From assembly GCA_026260175.1 (NCBI GenBank), contig JAKCWW010000081.1:104567-125052 (forward strand): DNA of 20,486 nt, given 5' to 3'. This DNA is from Reticulitermes lucifugus. Lineage: Eukaryota > Arthropoda > Insecta > Blattodea > Rhinotermitidae. Shown here one piece after another: positions 1 through 8,689 of this stretch (the first letter of the stretch is position 1; each line of letters starts with the position of its first letter). The translations under genes were made by a program, and so were the position numbers. The notes beneath the pieces were generated by a model that was not told the origin of the DNA, searched no databases, and saw only the letters and a list, made by a program, of their open reading frames with translations.

Positions 1-186
1 AAAAATTCATCGAACAGGCTAAGACCCACACAGGGTTATAACGCCATAAGAAGAAGAAGAAGATTGAAATACCAAATTTCATGAAAATCCGTCCAATAGG
101 AGCCGAGTTGTTCCATGCAGACGGACGGACAGACAGATATGACGAAACTAATAGTCGCTTTTTGCAGTTTTGCGAACTCGCCTAAT
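1..186 (-). repeat. Dispersed repeat R1, copy 1
   Basis: The core (about 64-185) is the reverse complement of a second copy at 6118-6229. Shared landmarks are ATTTCATGAAAATCCG, a GACGGACGGACAGACAGA tract (shortened in the other copy), ATGACGAAACTAATAGTCG and TTGCGAACTCGCCTAA. The strand is set by calling GGATTTTCATGAAATTT the forward motif. A short GAA microsatellite (49-63) lies just before the core. I remember this motif pair (PuGAC-rich tract plus ATTTTCATGAAAT) as a frequent dispersed repeat in insect genomes, but I cannot name its class. No coding capacity is visible. Confidence 0.7.
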
Positions 187-915
187 TGTACCAGAAAATA
201 CAACGGGAAGTTGTTGAGCTGCTTAAATTTTTGTTCAGGTCTCTACGTGACAATTCCGAAGACAACTTTACGTTAATATCTACGTGCATTTCTGCGCCAC
301 GAGCATTCGCATGCTTGCTGTATGTGCTGTTCATATTGCGCTTGAGTTTGGCACTGTTGCTGTGTCACATGTAAACCACAAAATATCTGAAGCACCAGAT
401 TCTTGGACGAACAAGCGCGCCAACTTAGTGACGCTATTCGTACTTCGAAACCTGTTGTTTCGTCGTTTTAACATTTTTCTTTGTTATTTTCAGACTTGCG
501 TTCCTTTTTATTTGTAAATAATTTTACTCACATTCGCCGAGAGGTAGGGCTTGGAGCTAGTTGCTATACCATACTTATTCTTTACTTACAAAAATTAATC
601 ATCATATTACGTATATTTTTTTTGGGGGGGGGAAGAAACTAGAAATGTTTCCTTTCTTCGACGCTTTGCTAGTAAGGATTGTAAATTAAAAAATTTGGTT
701 CCGCCGAAATCTCTCGAGAACTAATTTTTTTAGATCAGAACTCCCAGTGAACCTGTCGTATACAAGCTAACACTGTAAGCATCAAACCGTTGCGATATTT
801 TGATGACAATGAAACACTGGTTCCCCTGTGTGACAGTAGCTGCTGAATGTCTCCTCCACCAGAAAGTCCACATAATTCAATCCTTACAAAAAAAATCTAG
901 GATTAAAATTCTAGT
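187..915. other. Gene-less AT-rich stretch
   Basis: Two short overlapping open frames (186-374 and 284-517) show no recognisable domain and are compatible with chance. A run of nine G sits at 624-632 after a T run. I see nothing else I can support. Confidence 0.6.
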
Positions 916-1098
916 TTTCTGGGACATAGCGCTGTGAAGATTTGAGAATAGTTACCGGCGTTTCGGAGTAGCTTGCTCTCCATCGTCAGGTTCTAAGTAG
1001 TCCTAATTCTTTATGCTACTTAGACCCTGAAGATGGAAGCAGCAGTCTTCTTCGAAACGTCAGTAACTTTCCCAATCGTCACAGCCTAATATCCAAGG
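916..1098. repeat. Foldback element F, copy 1 (best preserved)
   Basis: Two arms of 70 bases, 931-1000 and 1016-1085, are imperfect reverse complements around a 15-base loop. The inner ends TTCTAAGTAG and CTACTTAGA and the outer ends GCTGTGA and TCACAGC pair well, and similarity continues outward to about 916 and 1098. Both arms contain the family signature: on the right arm CTGAAGATGG at 1027-1036 and CGAAACGTCAGT at 1053-1064, and on the left arm the reverse complement with changes. Three more copies occur in this window. The class is uncertain: such arms resemble sequence reported near Penelope-like elements, and a hammerhead-like core can be drawn (see findings). No protein is encoded. 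Confidence 0.8.
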
Positions 1099-2600
1099 AG
1101 GCTCGAAACTCCGTCAACAACGCTGTGAGAAACTGAAGTCTCGCAAATCTAAAACGGCTCTACGATAGTCTTTGTGACAAATTGAAGCACTTCTTTTGCA
1201 GGCTTTGAAACAGTTCTGTAAAGGTAAAGGTTGTTTTAGTAGTAGGTGCAGGCAGTAAGCTCCTCAGAAACGTTGACGCCTATATGCAAATATATACGGC
1301 TTCATATTCCAGATGACTCATGTCTTCAATTATAGTGGGAATGGAGAGAACTTGCTGATTTTGACACGGGTTTCCTTTCTATCTCTTTGTCCTTAAGGCA
1401 AAAGTTTATGTACACATCAATACGAATTCAAGAACCACTAAGACACACTGTCGTTTACACATATTTGTCTAATATTTCCATTACTAACATGTTTCTTCTC
1501 CCATTTCCTATCAGATTCAATTTTCTGTGGGACTCTTAATTTTTTTGTGTAGAGAGTTATCTAAAAAGAAGTTTATTTCCAAACTTCATTTTGAATGTAC
1601 TAAGGTCCTTTAATGTGCATTAAGAGCAATGTTCGCTTTCTGGTTTTGATAAGCATCTCATTTCGTTGGTTTCTGTATGAAGAAGGAACTTGGAAAAGGA
1701 GCGAAGCCCAGCATTTCTGAAGAGGGAAAGAAAGGGAACATTTTTAAAACAGCAAAGTAGAAAGGAGTGAAATCTTCTTAGATTTTTATGTTACCTTGAA
1801 GGAAGTTTGTAATACGCTTTTTAAATGTGTTTGTGGTTTTTATTTCTTCTGTCATATCCTCTTTACTTTTCATTTCCCTCTTGTCATTTTAACCCTCTGT
1901 CACAGAATATATTTTTAACCAGAAGCCTAGATGTATGAGAAAAGTTACGCCCTCTCTTGGTGTACCGGTTTGTCTCATCATACTTTACAGCGTGTAATTC
2001 TCAGAATAGGGATGGGTTTTTGGTTCTACGCACGTACCAAAATGGAAAATTTATAATGTGAGTGCCACTGTTCAGTTTTCAGTGTCAGTATTATAAGTGG
2101 TTGTGGAATAAGCTTAGCCAAATAGATTGCACTTGTTTGAGGCATTTTTTTTTTGTTTTTTCCTGTACACTTTCATTTATTTTTTGTTCTTACACTCTTT
2201 ATTCCTTCTTTATTCTGTCCTTTTCCTTCTTTCTTCCCGTCTTGTCATACTTCATTTATAGGAAACAGGGCCAATTCAGTAGGCGCATAATAAATTAATA
2301 TTTAAGCCTGTATTTTGTTCATTCCCTTGCTTGGCTGTTGCAAAGACTTTACACTATTTTAACTTGAAGATATATCGTCTTTGTCATCATTAAGTGAAAC
2401 TAACCGTTTAAACATGCTTTTTACACGACGCAGCGGAAGCGCATTGGCTTCGCAGTTTACTCAAACTCTGACCCGTTTTACTAGGACTGTACAACTTTCT
2501 GCCCAGAAAGAATCGCGTAAAATAAATGGTAAACAATAACAACATTTATAAAGAATTCGCCGATTGAAAAGTGATGTCTTGTAAGGATTCCAAATTCTAA
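1099..2600. other. Gene-less stretch with polypyrimidine tract
   Basis: No exon or repeat family is recognised. A T/C-rich tract runs through about 2146-2245 and gives a spurious hydrophobic open frame (2062-2298). The GTAAAGGTAAAGG at 1219-1231 resembles the SINE A tail but has no adjoining SINE sequence. Confidence 0.55.
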
Positions 2601-2636
2601 CAACAAATATGGCAGGCTCGAGCATTCTCATATATG

Positions 2637-2783
2637 ATGCCGTGTATATAGGTATAAATTTATTGACGTTTCGGAGAAGCGTAATGCCTTCATCTTCGGC
2701 GTCGTCTAATAAGTGGTTCTTCGAATCCTCTGAAGGTAGATGCAGCAAGGTCTTCAGAAAGGTAGGTAATTATATACTGCCGA
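2637..2783. repeat. Foldback element F, copy 2
   Basis: The left arm (about 2637-2705) carries TTGACGTTTCGGAGAAG and CCTTCATCTTCGG, the reverse complement of the family signature. On the minus strand it reads EDEGITLLRNVNKFIP followed by YTAS, a junk-peptide pattern shared with copy 3. The right arm (about 2725-2783), with CTCTGAAGGTAGATGCAGCAAGGTC read in two halves, is a degraded partner. The element ends at the base where the next SINE starts. Confidence 0.65.
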
Positions 2784-3036
2784 TCCCAGAGGTTGCGCTC
2801 TTTAACGCGTGGTTCTTCGGCCGCTCACTTGCTGGGATTGCGGGTTCGAATCCCGCAGGGGGCATGGATGTCTGTCTCTTGTGAACGTTATGTGTTGTCA
2901 GGTAGAGGTCTCTGCGTCGGGCTGGTCACTCGTTCAGAGGAGTCCTACCGAGTGTGGTGTGTCTGAGTGTGATCGTGAAGCCTCGATAATGAGGAGGTCT
3001 GGCCCACTAGGGGCTGTTGCGCCGTGGGAAAGGAAG
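2781..3036 (+). repeat. SINE family B, copy 1 (tRNA-derived)
   Basis: The element starts at CGATCCCAGAGG. It has a good RNA polymerase III B box, GGTTCGAATCC at 2843-2853, inside a T-arm-like palindrome GCGGG...CCCGC. It then follows the same body as the copy at 14219-14472: GGATGTCTGTCT, GAACGTTAT, AGGTCTCTGCGTCGG, CTACCGAGTGTG, GTGTGATCGTGAAG and a GGGGCTGTTG 3' end. The A-box half (2795-2825) is degraded. The body translates to strings such as GSNPAGGMDVCLL, which I recall as a common repeat peptide in termites and cockroaches. Two open frames here (2609-2884 and 2809-3051) are by-products of the SINE. It is a non-autonomous element without protein function. Confidence 0.85.
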
Positions 3037-3675
3037 AATGTAATTATATAGTAGTCTATACGGCGGCATATTACTGAAGAGTATTGCGCCAATGTCAGTA
3101 CCTCAGGGATGGCAAAAACAAATGTTTATAGCATGATGTTTTGTGTCGGTTTTATGAACGCACGGTAAAAACAATTTATGGTGGTTCTTACTTGTTTCTA
3201 GGTTTTAACTCCATTAGCCTAATGCTTATTCTCGCCCTTTGTTTCTGAAGAGCATCCACCGTCTACGGACTCTTTAATTTGCTGTCGCCCAAATTTTAGA
3301 TAGAATTTGTGCAACCTTTCTTCTTGGTAATGCATTTCATTCTACCACTGAAACGTTTCTTTCTCTGTAATTTGCCTCTTTCTCACCAACCTACCCTACA
3401 CAAGAAGGCAATTCGGTCAGGAAATGAAAATATTTAAAACAGTCCACTTTTGTGTTGTCTTCATCGTTACGCCTTGAACGTGGTTTCTGAAGTATTTCCC
3501 TGATCCACGCATTTAATTCAAGTGATATCTGCCTCTCTCTGCAATAAACACTTTAAGCAAAACAATTATTTATATAAACTATATTAGAACTTATTCAATT
3601 TATCGTTTTAATTACGCAACAAAGAGTTAATGTTGCGCCTGTGCTTGGTTTAAGCACCACACACTGCAGACATGT
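3037..3675. other. Gene-less stretch
   Basis: AT-rich sequence with stops in all frames. I recognise no exon, RNA or repeat. Confidence 0.5.
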
Positions 3676-3679
3676 GCAA

Positions 3680-3917
3680 GGTGGAGGTACAGCTCCACTA
3701 GTTCTAACTTCGACACTAGATGGAGGTGAGTGGCCAGCTTCATGTTTCGGACTTTTTGCTGCCGTGGAAAGAACCCTCAGTTGCCCGTTAAATAGGAGAA
3801 TTTTTGGGCCCCAGTCCTGAACCCTTTGGAGAAGGGGAATATCTCTTGTCTCTACTGTGCACCAAACCCCGATTCCTCAATTGTACAGCTCGTACGCTAG
3901 TCACTATACTGACTAAT
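3680..3917 (-). repeat. SINE family A, old diverged copy 1
   Basis: Read on the minus strand this follows the SINE A body at 13620-13913. From the 3' end come the palindrome GTGGAGGTACAGCTCCAC (3681-3698), CACTAGATGGAGGTGAGTGG, TTTCGGAC, a GGGCCCCAG block, AGAAGGGGAAT and CCCCGATTCC (degraded B box). The tRNA-like A-box region is CGCTAGTCACTATACTGAC near 3896-3913. Divergence is heavy, with many small indels. The element stops at the GTGGAG palindrome and lacks the CTAGGGAGAAC...TTTACC tail of the younger copies. Confidence 0.75.
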
Positions 3918-4049
3918 TAAATGTTATGCTTGAATATAAAATTAGAAATTATCCCACGCGACAAGCAACAAAATATTTTTGCCATGAATAATAAAGTACT
4001 ACCCCTTTTGCCTGTTTCGTTTTTCTGGTGTGTTTGACATAGAGGTAAT

Positions 4050-4119
4050 CGGTAACGTAAATGTATGACCGCCAAAGATTAAAATGGCCGTTACCAACAA
4101 GCAAAATTTACCGTTACCG
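4050..4119. repeat. Short inverted repeat (GGTAACGTAAAT hairpin)
   Basis: CGGTAACGTAAAT (4050-4062) is the reverse complement, with one inserted base, of ATTTACCGTTACCG (4106-4119). A further GGCCGTTACC lies between them. It may be the decayed terminus of a DNA transposon; no second copy occurs in the window. Confidence 0.5.
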
Positions 4120-5660
4120 CAGTGACTGAGAAATCACTGTGTATGTAGAGGGTTAAAATAACAGCAGTCCTGTTGTGACAATATCTTGACTCTCTGAGCG
4201 ACTATCGGCATCTGAAAGAGAGGAATTTTCTGCGTAGGTGTATTTAATTAAATACTCATAATTATTTAGTCGAATGTCAAAGTAATGATTTATTTGCACA
4301 CAGAGAGTCATTTTGCATCAATGATTTGAATGGCACGTATTTTTAGATATTAATGAACAGAGCAAATTTGCATATCGTTAAATATATTGACTTCTATGAG
4401 TACGTTGTTTAATTCTTGACGAATTATCCGCCATTCTGACTGAAATATTTCGTGGTTTCACTCTATTTATCCCGAGGAACGTTAGGAGAGTGCGTTGGAA
4501 TTTTTCGCGTATTAGAATTTTCTGTAAATTCGATTTTTTATGAATTTTAATGTCTGAAACAGCGTCGTTAAAGTGCTTAAAAATTAACCGTCCTCAAATG
4601 ATAGTGCACTGTCACCGAGACATGTAGCTATTCCATGCTGTTACGAAATTTGTCTCAGGGAGGAAGATATAAAAACCTGGGCTTTTATTTATGATTTACG
4701 AGGGCATGCTGTAATCACGTTAACACACCCGGAAATGTCTAGAAGCAGGCTAGAAGGAACTTTGAAATAAGAAGCAAAACACATTGTCCCTGACCTGACA
4801 AAAAGTGGTCATACATGCAAGGTCTTTTTCATAATGTCTAACATTAACAAGGGCGACTGCAGAACTGTACAACTTTTTGTTAAACGTCATGACGTCGCAG
4901 ACCGTGAAAGATTTTTATTTTTAAAGAAAGAATGCAACATTGTTATTGCTGTAAACCTATTTGACTTCTCTGTCACTTTTTAAAATCACCTTTATTTCGT
5001 GTTCTACAACTTCTCTCTTGCTAATACGGGCACGAAATTTTGCAAATTAAACGTAACAGTCTTTTGTTGTCTTTTCTAACTCGCAGCCGTTATTACAGAT
5101 GGCATTGCAAGCGTCACGTTTTGCAATAGTAATTACAAGAATGCCGACTGATGCCCTCCAGCCATGAGTAATGAAGGACGCCTTTGTGTGTTTTACTACG
5201 TATCATCTACGTTTTAAGGACTGAACACCCCAACATCTACATTTAAAAATCGAAAAAGAGGATGTAAAATATTTCGCACGTTTTTTTAGAAGCGGTAGAT
5301 TTCATTGTGGGGATGAGCGACGTTGTCTTTCTATAATGTGCTATATCGCTGGATATTGTTTTTATAGGTCCATTGCTGTTGGTTTGTGTTTGCAGTTCCA
5401 TGGTTTTTGATGGCTTCACATCAGAATTACTGTGGGTGGATATGTGGTTGCATATTCACACCCTTTCCATGACTGAATGGATACATTTCATGTTCTTTTA
5501 TCTCGCTACTTGCACATATGCTGTACAGATCGCCTTTGTTTATGAACACCACCCGAATTTCGATTGCAGTCGTCAGCACTCTTTTATCTCCGAGGGCAGT
5601 CAAACTTTTTACTTTTTAAATTTGTTATACAGCACAACAGCCCGTTCGAGCACTTCAGAG
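4120..5660. other. Gene-less stretch
   Basis: The longest frame (open from 5337, ending at 5753, about 126 residues from a TTG codon) has no recognisable domain and runs into the duplicated SINE tail. This argues against a real exon. No repeat or RNA gene is recognised between 4140 and 5660. Confidence 0.5.
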
Positions 5661-5662
5661 GA

Positions 5663-5976
5663 AAGTGACGGTAGTGTCACTTACTTCTTCAGTAAAATTT
5701 CTTCAAAAAATATGCACAAACACATGAAGCTATCTCTGTGCTTCATTAAGTAGCACACTATAAAGATATATGGGGAGTGGAGGTATAGCTCCACACATTC
5801 ATAAGCGTGGTAGATGAAAATGAAGTCACACTATTGTCACTTTCTTCAGTAACAGATCTTCCAAAAATATGCAAAAACACATAAAGATGTCTCTGTGCCT
5901 AATTACGTAGCACAATACGGAGATATATTGAGAGTGGAGGTGTAGGTTCACACATTCATAAGCGTGCTAGATGAGA
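5663..5976. repeat. 157-bp tandem duplication
   Basis: Two direct copies, about 5663-5819 and 5820-5976, share GTGTCACTT/TTGTCACTTT, CTTCAGTAA, AATATGCA, CTCTGTGC, AGTAGCACA or CGTAGCACA, AGATATAT, GAGTGGAGGT and CACATTCATAAGCGTG. The ATTCATAAGCGTG motif starts at 5797 and at 5954, a spacing of 157. Each unit contains the palindromic 3' end of a minus-strand SINE A (5777-5794 and 5934-5951). The copies have diverged by substitutions and small indels, so the duplication is old. Confidence 0.85.
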
Positions 5977-6085
5977 GTGAGTGATTAACTTCACTACCCG
6001 GCCCTGGTAATCGTTTAGTAGGAGGCTGGTTGGCTCCAGCGCCTGTCTGGACTCATTGGAGAAGAGATGAATGTCTTTTCCCTGA
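5772..6085 (-). repeat. SINE family A, old copy 2 with duplicated 3' end
   Basis: After the second palindrome the sequence continues on the minus-strand SINE A body: GTGCTAGATGAGAGTGAG, CCCGGCCC, TAGGAGGCTGG, TGGCTCCAGCGCCTG and GTCTGGACTCATTGG. It then fades near 6085, before the B box, so the tRNA-like head is missing. Like the other old copies it has no CTAGGGAGAAC...TTTACC tail. The duplication of 157 bp repeats only its 3' portion plus flanking sequence. Confidence 0.75.
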
Positions 6086-6117
6086 GAACAATTGAGAAAT
6101 ATGCGGTTTGCCATTTT

Positions 6118-6229
6118 TAGGCGCCTTCGCAAAGTTGCGAAAAACGACTATTCGTTTCGTCGTCTCTGTCCGCGTGGAACAAATCGGATCCCACTGAACG
6201 GATTTTCATGAAATTTGATATTCAAATAT
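6118..6229 (+). repeat. Dispersed repeat R1, copy 2
   Basis: Inverted relative to the copy at 64-185. It runs TAGGCGCCTTCGCAAAG, CGACTATTCGTTTCGTCG, TCTGTCCGCGTGGAACAA, then GGATTTTCATGAAATTTG. Compared with copy 1 the GTCCGTCCGTC tract is shorter. It lies just beyond the truncated head of the SINE A at 5772-6085. Class unknown. Confidence 0.7.
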
Positions 6230-7189
6230 TTTTCGAAACTCTGTCGAGAAAAATCAAGTTTTATTGAAATCCGACAAGCATAACGGGTACTTTACATGAA
6301 GACCTGTGTACGTTTATGATAATATCTATGTGAATTATTCTTACAATGAGAAATGTTTCACACAAAAGTTGTAGAGGAAGTCAAAACACATATTTTATGT
6401 TCAGTAACGTTTCCCAAAGTCGTGCCGTTTATGAGATAATGTGGAAAAATATGGTACAGCTAGACAGGTCACAGATGACAATAATATAATACGGCGCATG
6501 CGCTTTGCGTCCTGGATAACTAAGGCTATATACACACACTATGAATATGTAATACTTATTGCTTTTGCACGACAACAATGGTTACACGAAAGCTTCTCAT
6601 TATTACCTTATTTTAATTAATTAATTATTACATTCTTGCCTCTCTTTTTGATGTTATGAAAAAATAACATGGCGGCCGCTCAATTCTGTATTTAGTTTTC
6701 CGTTTGATGGCAGTAACTTAATCGACCTTTGGACCTAGGTATGGAGCTGCACGCCTCCACATTCTGTGAGAACCTCTTTTGTATGTTTGACAAACTCACA
6801 ATCAGACAACACTGATTTATTGTTTTGTGTCGATTTTATTTGCACCTTATTTTCCTGTTACATTTTTCAGTATATTGACACTTATTATAATTGAAGGACT
6901 TCCCTGAGGACGGTCGCAACAATCTTAACATAGAGGAGGCAAATATAATGTAAATAAAATCAATATACAACAGCATTAGTGCACTTTGATATAATAATAT
7001 TTTGTCAAATTCAACATTAGTGCACGGTGTGAAAGTTGATTAATTTAAAACATTTTCACATGTACGTCCTAATAACAGTTACAAACATTGAGGTTACGTC
7101 AGAGAATGCCTGGAATCAGGAAAGGTTTTCCATATTCTTAAATAAGTACTACGTCATGTCGACGTATTGGAAAGTATCATGGAAGGCTA
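6230..7189. other. Gene-less AT-rich stretch
   Basis: No gene is recognised. TATGGAGCTGCACGCCTCCA (6738-6757) resembles the SINE A 3' palindrome in forward orientation, but without flanking SINE sequence I do not call it. Confidence 0.5.
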
Positions 7190-7335
7190 ACGTAGGCAGT
7201 AGATGGAGGCCAGTGCTCAGTTTCACGCCCCAACAGCTTGACCTTCTCAGAAATAGCCTCGAATTATATTGGGTAGGAAGAAAAGTGGGTCCAAGAATCG
7301 GTCTGGATGTGGTGAAGAAGAGAAAATTCTCAACA
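7190..7335 (-). repeat. SINE family A, strongly decayed fragment
   Basis: On the minus strand this matches the middle of SINE A. Landmarks are GCAGTAGATGGAGGCCAGTG near 7197, GTGGGTCCAAGAATCGGTCTG near 7286 (read against GTGGCCCCAGGGCCGGTCTG) and GAAGAGAAAATTCTC near 7318. Neither the head nor the 3' palindrome is recognisable. The open frames covering it (7036-7392, 7149-7361, 7269-7520) overlap one another on both strands and are best explained as chance in repeat DNA. Confidence 0.55.
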
Positions 7336-8374
7336 CCTTCCCGCAATCCAATTCCGCTCATCCAGCCATTAACCTGTCACTACATTTACTGAGCTATTCC
7401 GGACGTCCAGGTTCAGTTATTGAGGAGGAGGAATTATTTACATTTATAATCAGTAAAGTATATAGTTATTGCTTTTTATTTTGTGGTCTCTTCTGTCTAT
7501 ACGTCATATTAAGTATTTGAAGGAAGGGAAGTGTAGTTTTTTTTCAAGTTTATTATCTGATCCGTTGTTTTCTAAATGCCGACTGGAAATGTAAGGTGGT
7601 AAGGGGCAGGAAATACCTGGTTTTAATATTGACTGGGTTACCTGTTATTCTGGCTGAGGATTTTTGTGATTGTACTTGGTTCCTCCAGTGAGATCCTGAG
7701 ATAATACGTTAAAATAGGCGATGGATTTTCCTTCCGTATCCTGTCAAATTCATAATTTAGAATCACTGTTCTATTCAGCTGAGACACGAACAATCCTGTT
7801 AGAACTTAAATTCAGTTATTCCGAAATCTGTCGTGCTATTATTATCTTCATGTTTGTCTGTTTGCAAGTTCTAAGGCATTTCGCAGAGGTTTAGTCCTCG
7901 TTGGTTGTTACTGATTATGGATTGATTAAACTACAGCAACAGGGATTCGAGAGCTGGAAAACTAAACTCACAGTTGGAAGCGTGGGATTAGGTTTATCGG
8001 AATGTCCAAGTAGACCAATCATGTTGAAGCTTCGACCTATTATTCACTGCTGCCCTTATGAAGCTAAAGCTTTCAGATGGATAGACCTATTAAGATTATA
8101 ACCTGTCGTAACTAAAGCCTCGCCATATGGCTGCAAGTATATCCGTATAGTTAATGACTTTACGTGACGCAAACATGGAAATGCTCTCGTGTACTGGTTT
8201 TTGCAGGTCTTGCGACACCATCCGCCGTCTAAATTGTGCACTCTGAAGGCCAGATTGTTTTTCGATTTGTAATTCTTCTTGATAAATTGAGCATATTTGT
8301 GGACAAGATCGAATGGCAGGTTTCTGTAAACTCTGCGACACCCCTTTGGATTTTAATCAACAGTAACTTCTTAG
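7336..8374. other. Gene-less stretch
   Basis: No exon or repeat family is recognised. Two overlapping minus-strand frames (8056-8241 and 8096-8341) carry a loosely repeated SQxLQKP string but no known domain. Confidence 0.5.
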
Positions 8375-8381
8375 TTACCTG

Positions 8382-8679
8382 GTTGTTAGGCAGGATAGCT
8401 CAGTCGGTGTAGCGACTCGCTACGGGCTGGACGGTCCGGGGATCGAATCCCGGTAGGGGAAGATTTTCCGCCCCCATCCAGACAGGCCGTGGGATCCACC
8501 CAGCCTCCTGTAAAATGGATAGCGGGTGTCTCCCGCGGACAAAGCGGCCGGAGGTTGACGTTAACCACCCACGCCGTCTAACACCGACGTCAAAGAAAAA
8601 GTATTATTATTATTAATAGTAGTAGTAGTATTGACTCCTCTGGGCTTTCATGGCCTCTTCTAGGGTGACTTTACCTTCA
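8382..8679 (+). repeat. SINE family A, full-length copy with internal microsatellite
   Basis: tRNA-derived head with A box TAGCTCAGTCGG (8396-8407) and B box GGATCGAATCC (8440-8450), matching RNA polymerase III promoter consensus. The body follows the copy at 13620-13913: GAAGATTTTCCGCC, TCCAGACAGGCC, CCACCCAGCCTCCTGTA, GCGGCCGGAGG and ACCACCCACGCCGTCTA. The region of the 3' palindrome is replaced by ATT and AGT microsatellite sequence (8601-8631). The young-type tail GGGCTTTCATGGCC, TCTAGGGTGACTTTACC follows. TTACCTG occurs on both sides (8375-8381 and 8680-8686) and may be the target-site duplication, though it also resembles the tail repeat. Open frames in it (for example 8386-8568 on the minus strand) are by-products. 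Confidence 0.9.
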
Positions 8680-8689
8680 TTACCTGTAT

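Noticed and set aside
1219..1231. GTAAAGGTAAAGG as a SINE A tail
   Set aside because: No adjoining CTAGGGAGAAC or body sequence; too short to support.
5337..5753. 126-residue frame as a gene
   Set aside because: Starts only at TTG, has no domain, and its end lies in a duplicated SINE-flank unit that is not coding in its second copy.
6738..6757. TGGAGCTGCACGCCTCCA-like palindrome as a SINE A end
   Set aside because: The palindrome alone matches loosely and flanks do not continue into the SINE.
7036..7520. Overlapping frames of 118, 70 and 83 residues
   Set aside because: They overlap on both strands over a decayed SINE A, so the openness comes from repeat sequence rather than selection.
8391..8460. 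Functional tRNA gene
   Set aside because: A and B boxes are good but acceptor and anticodon stems do not close, and the sequence continues into the SINE body shared by other copies.
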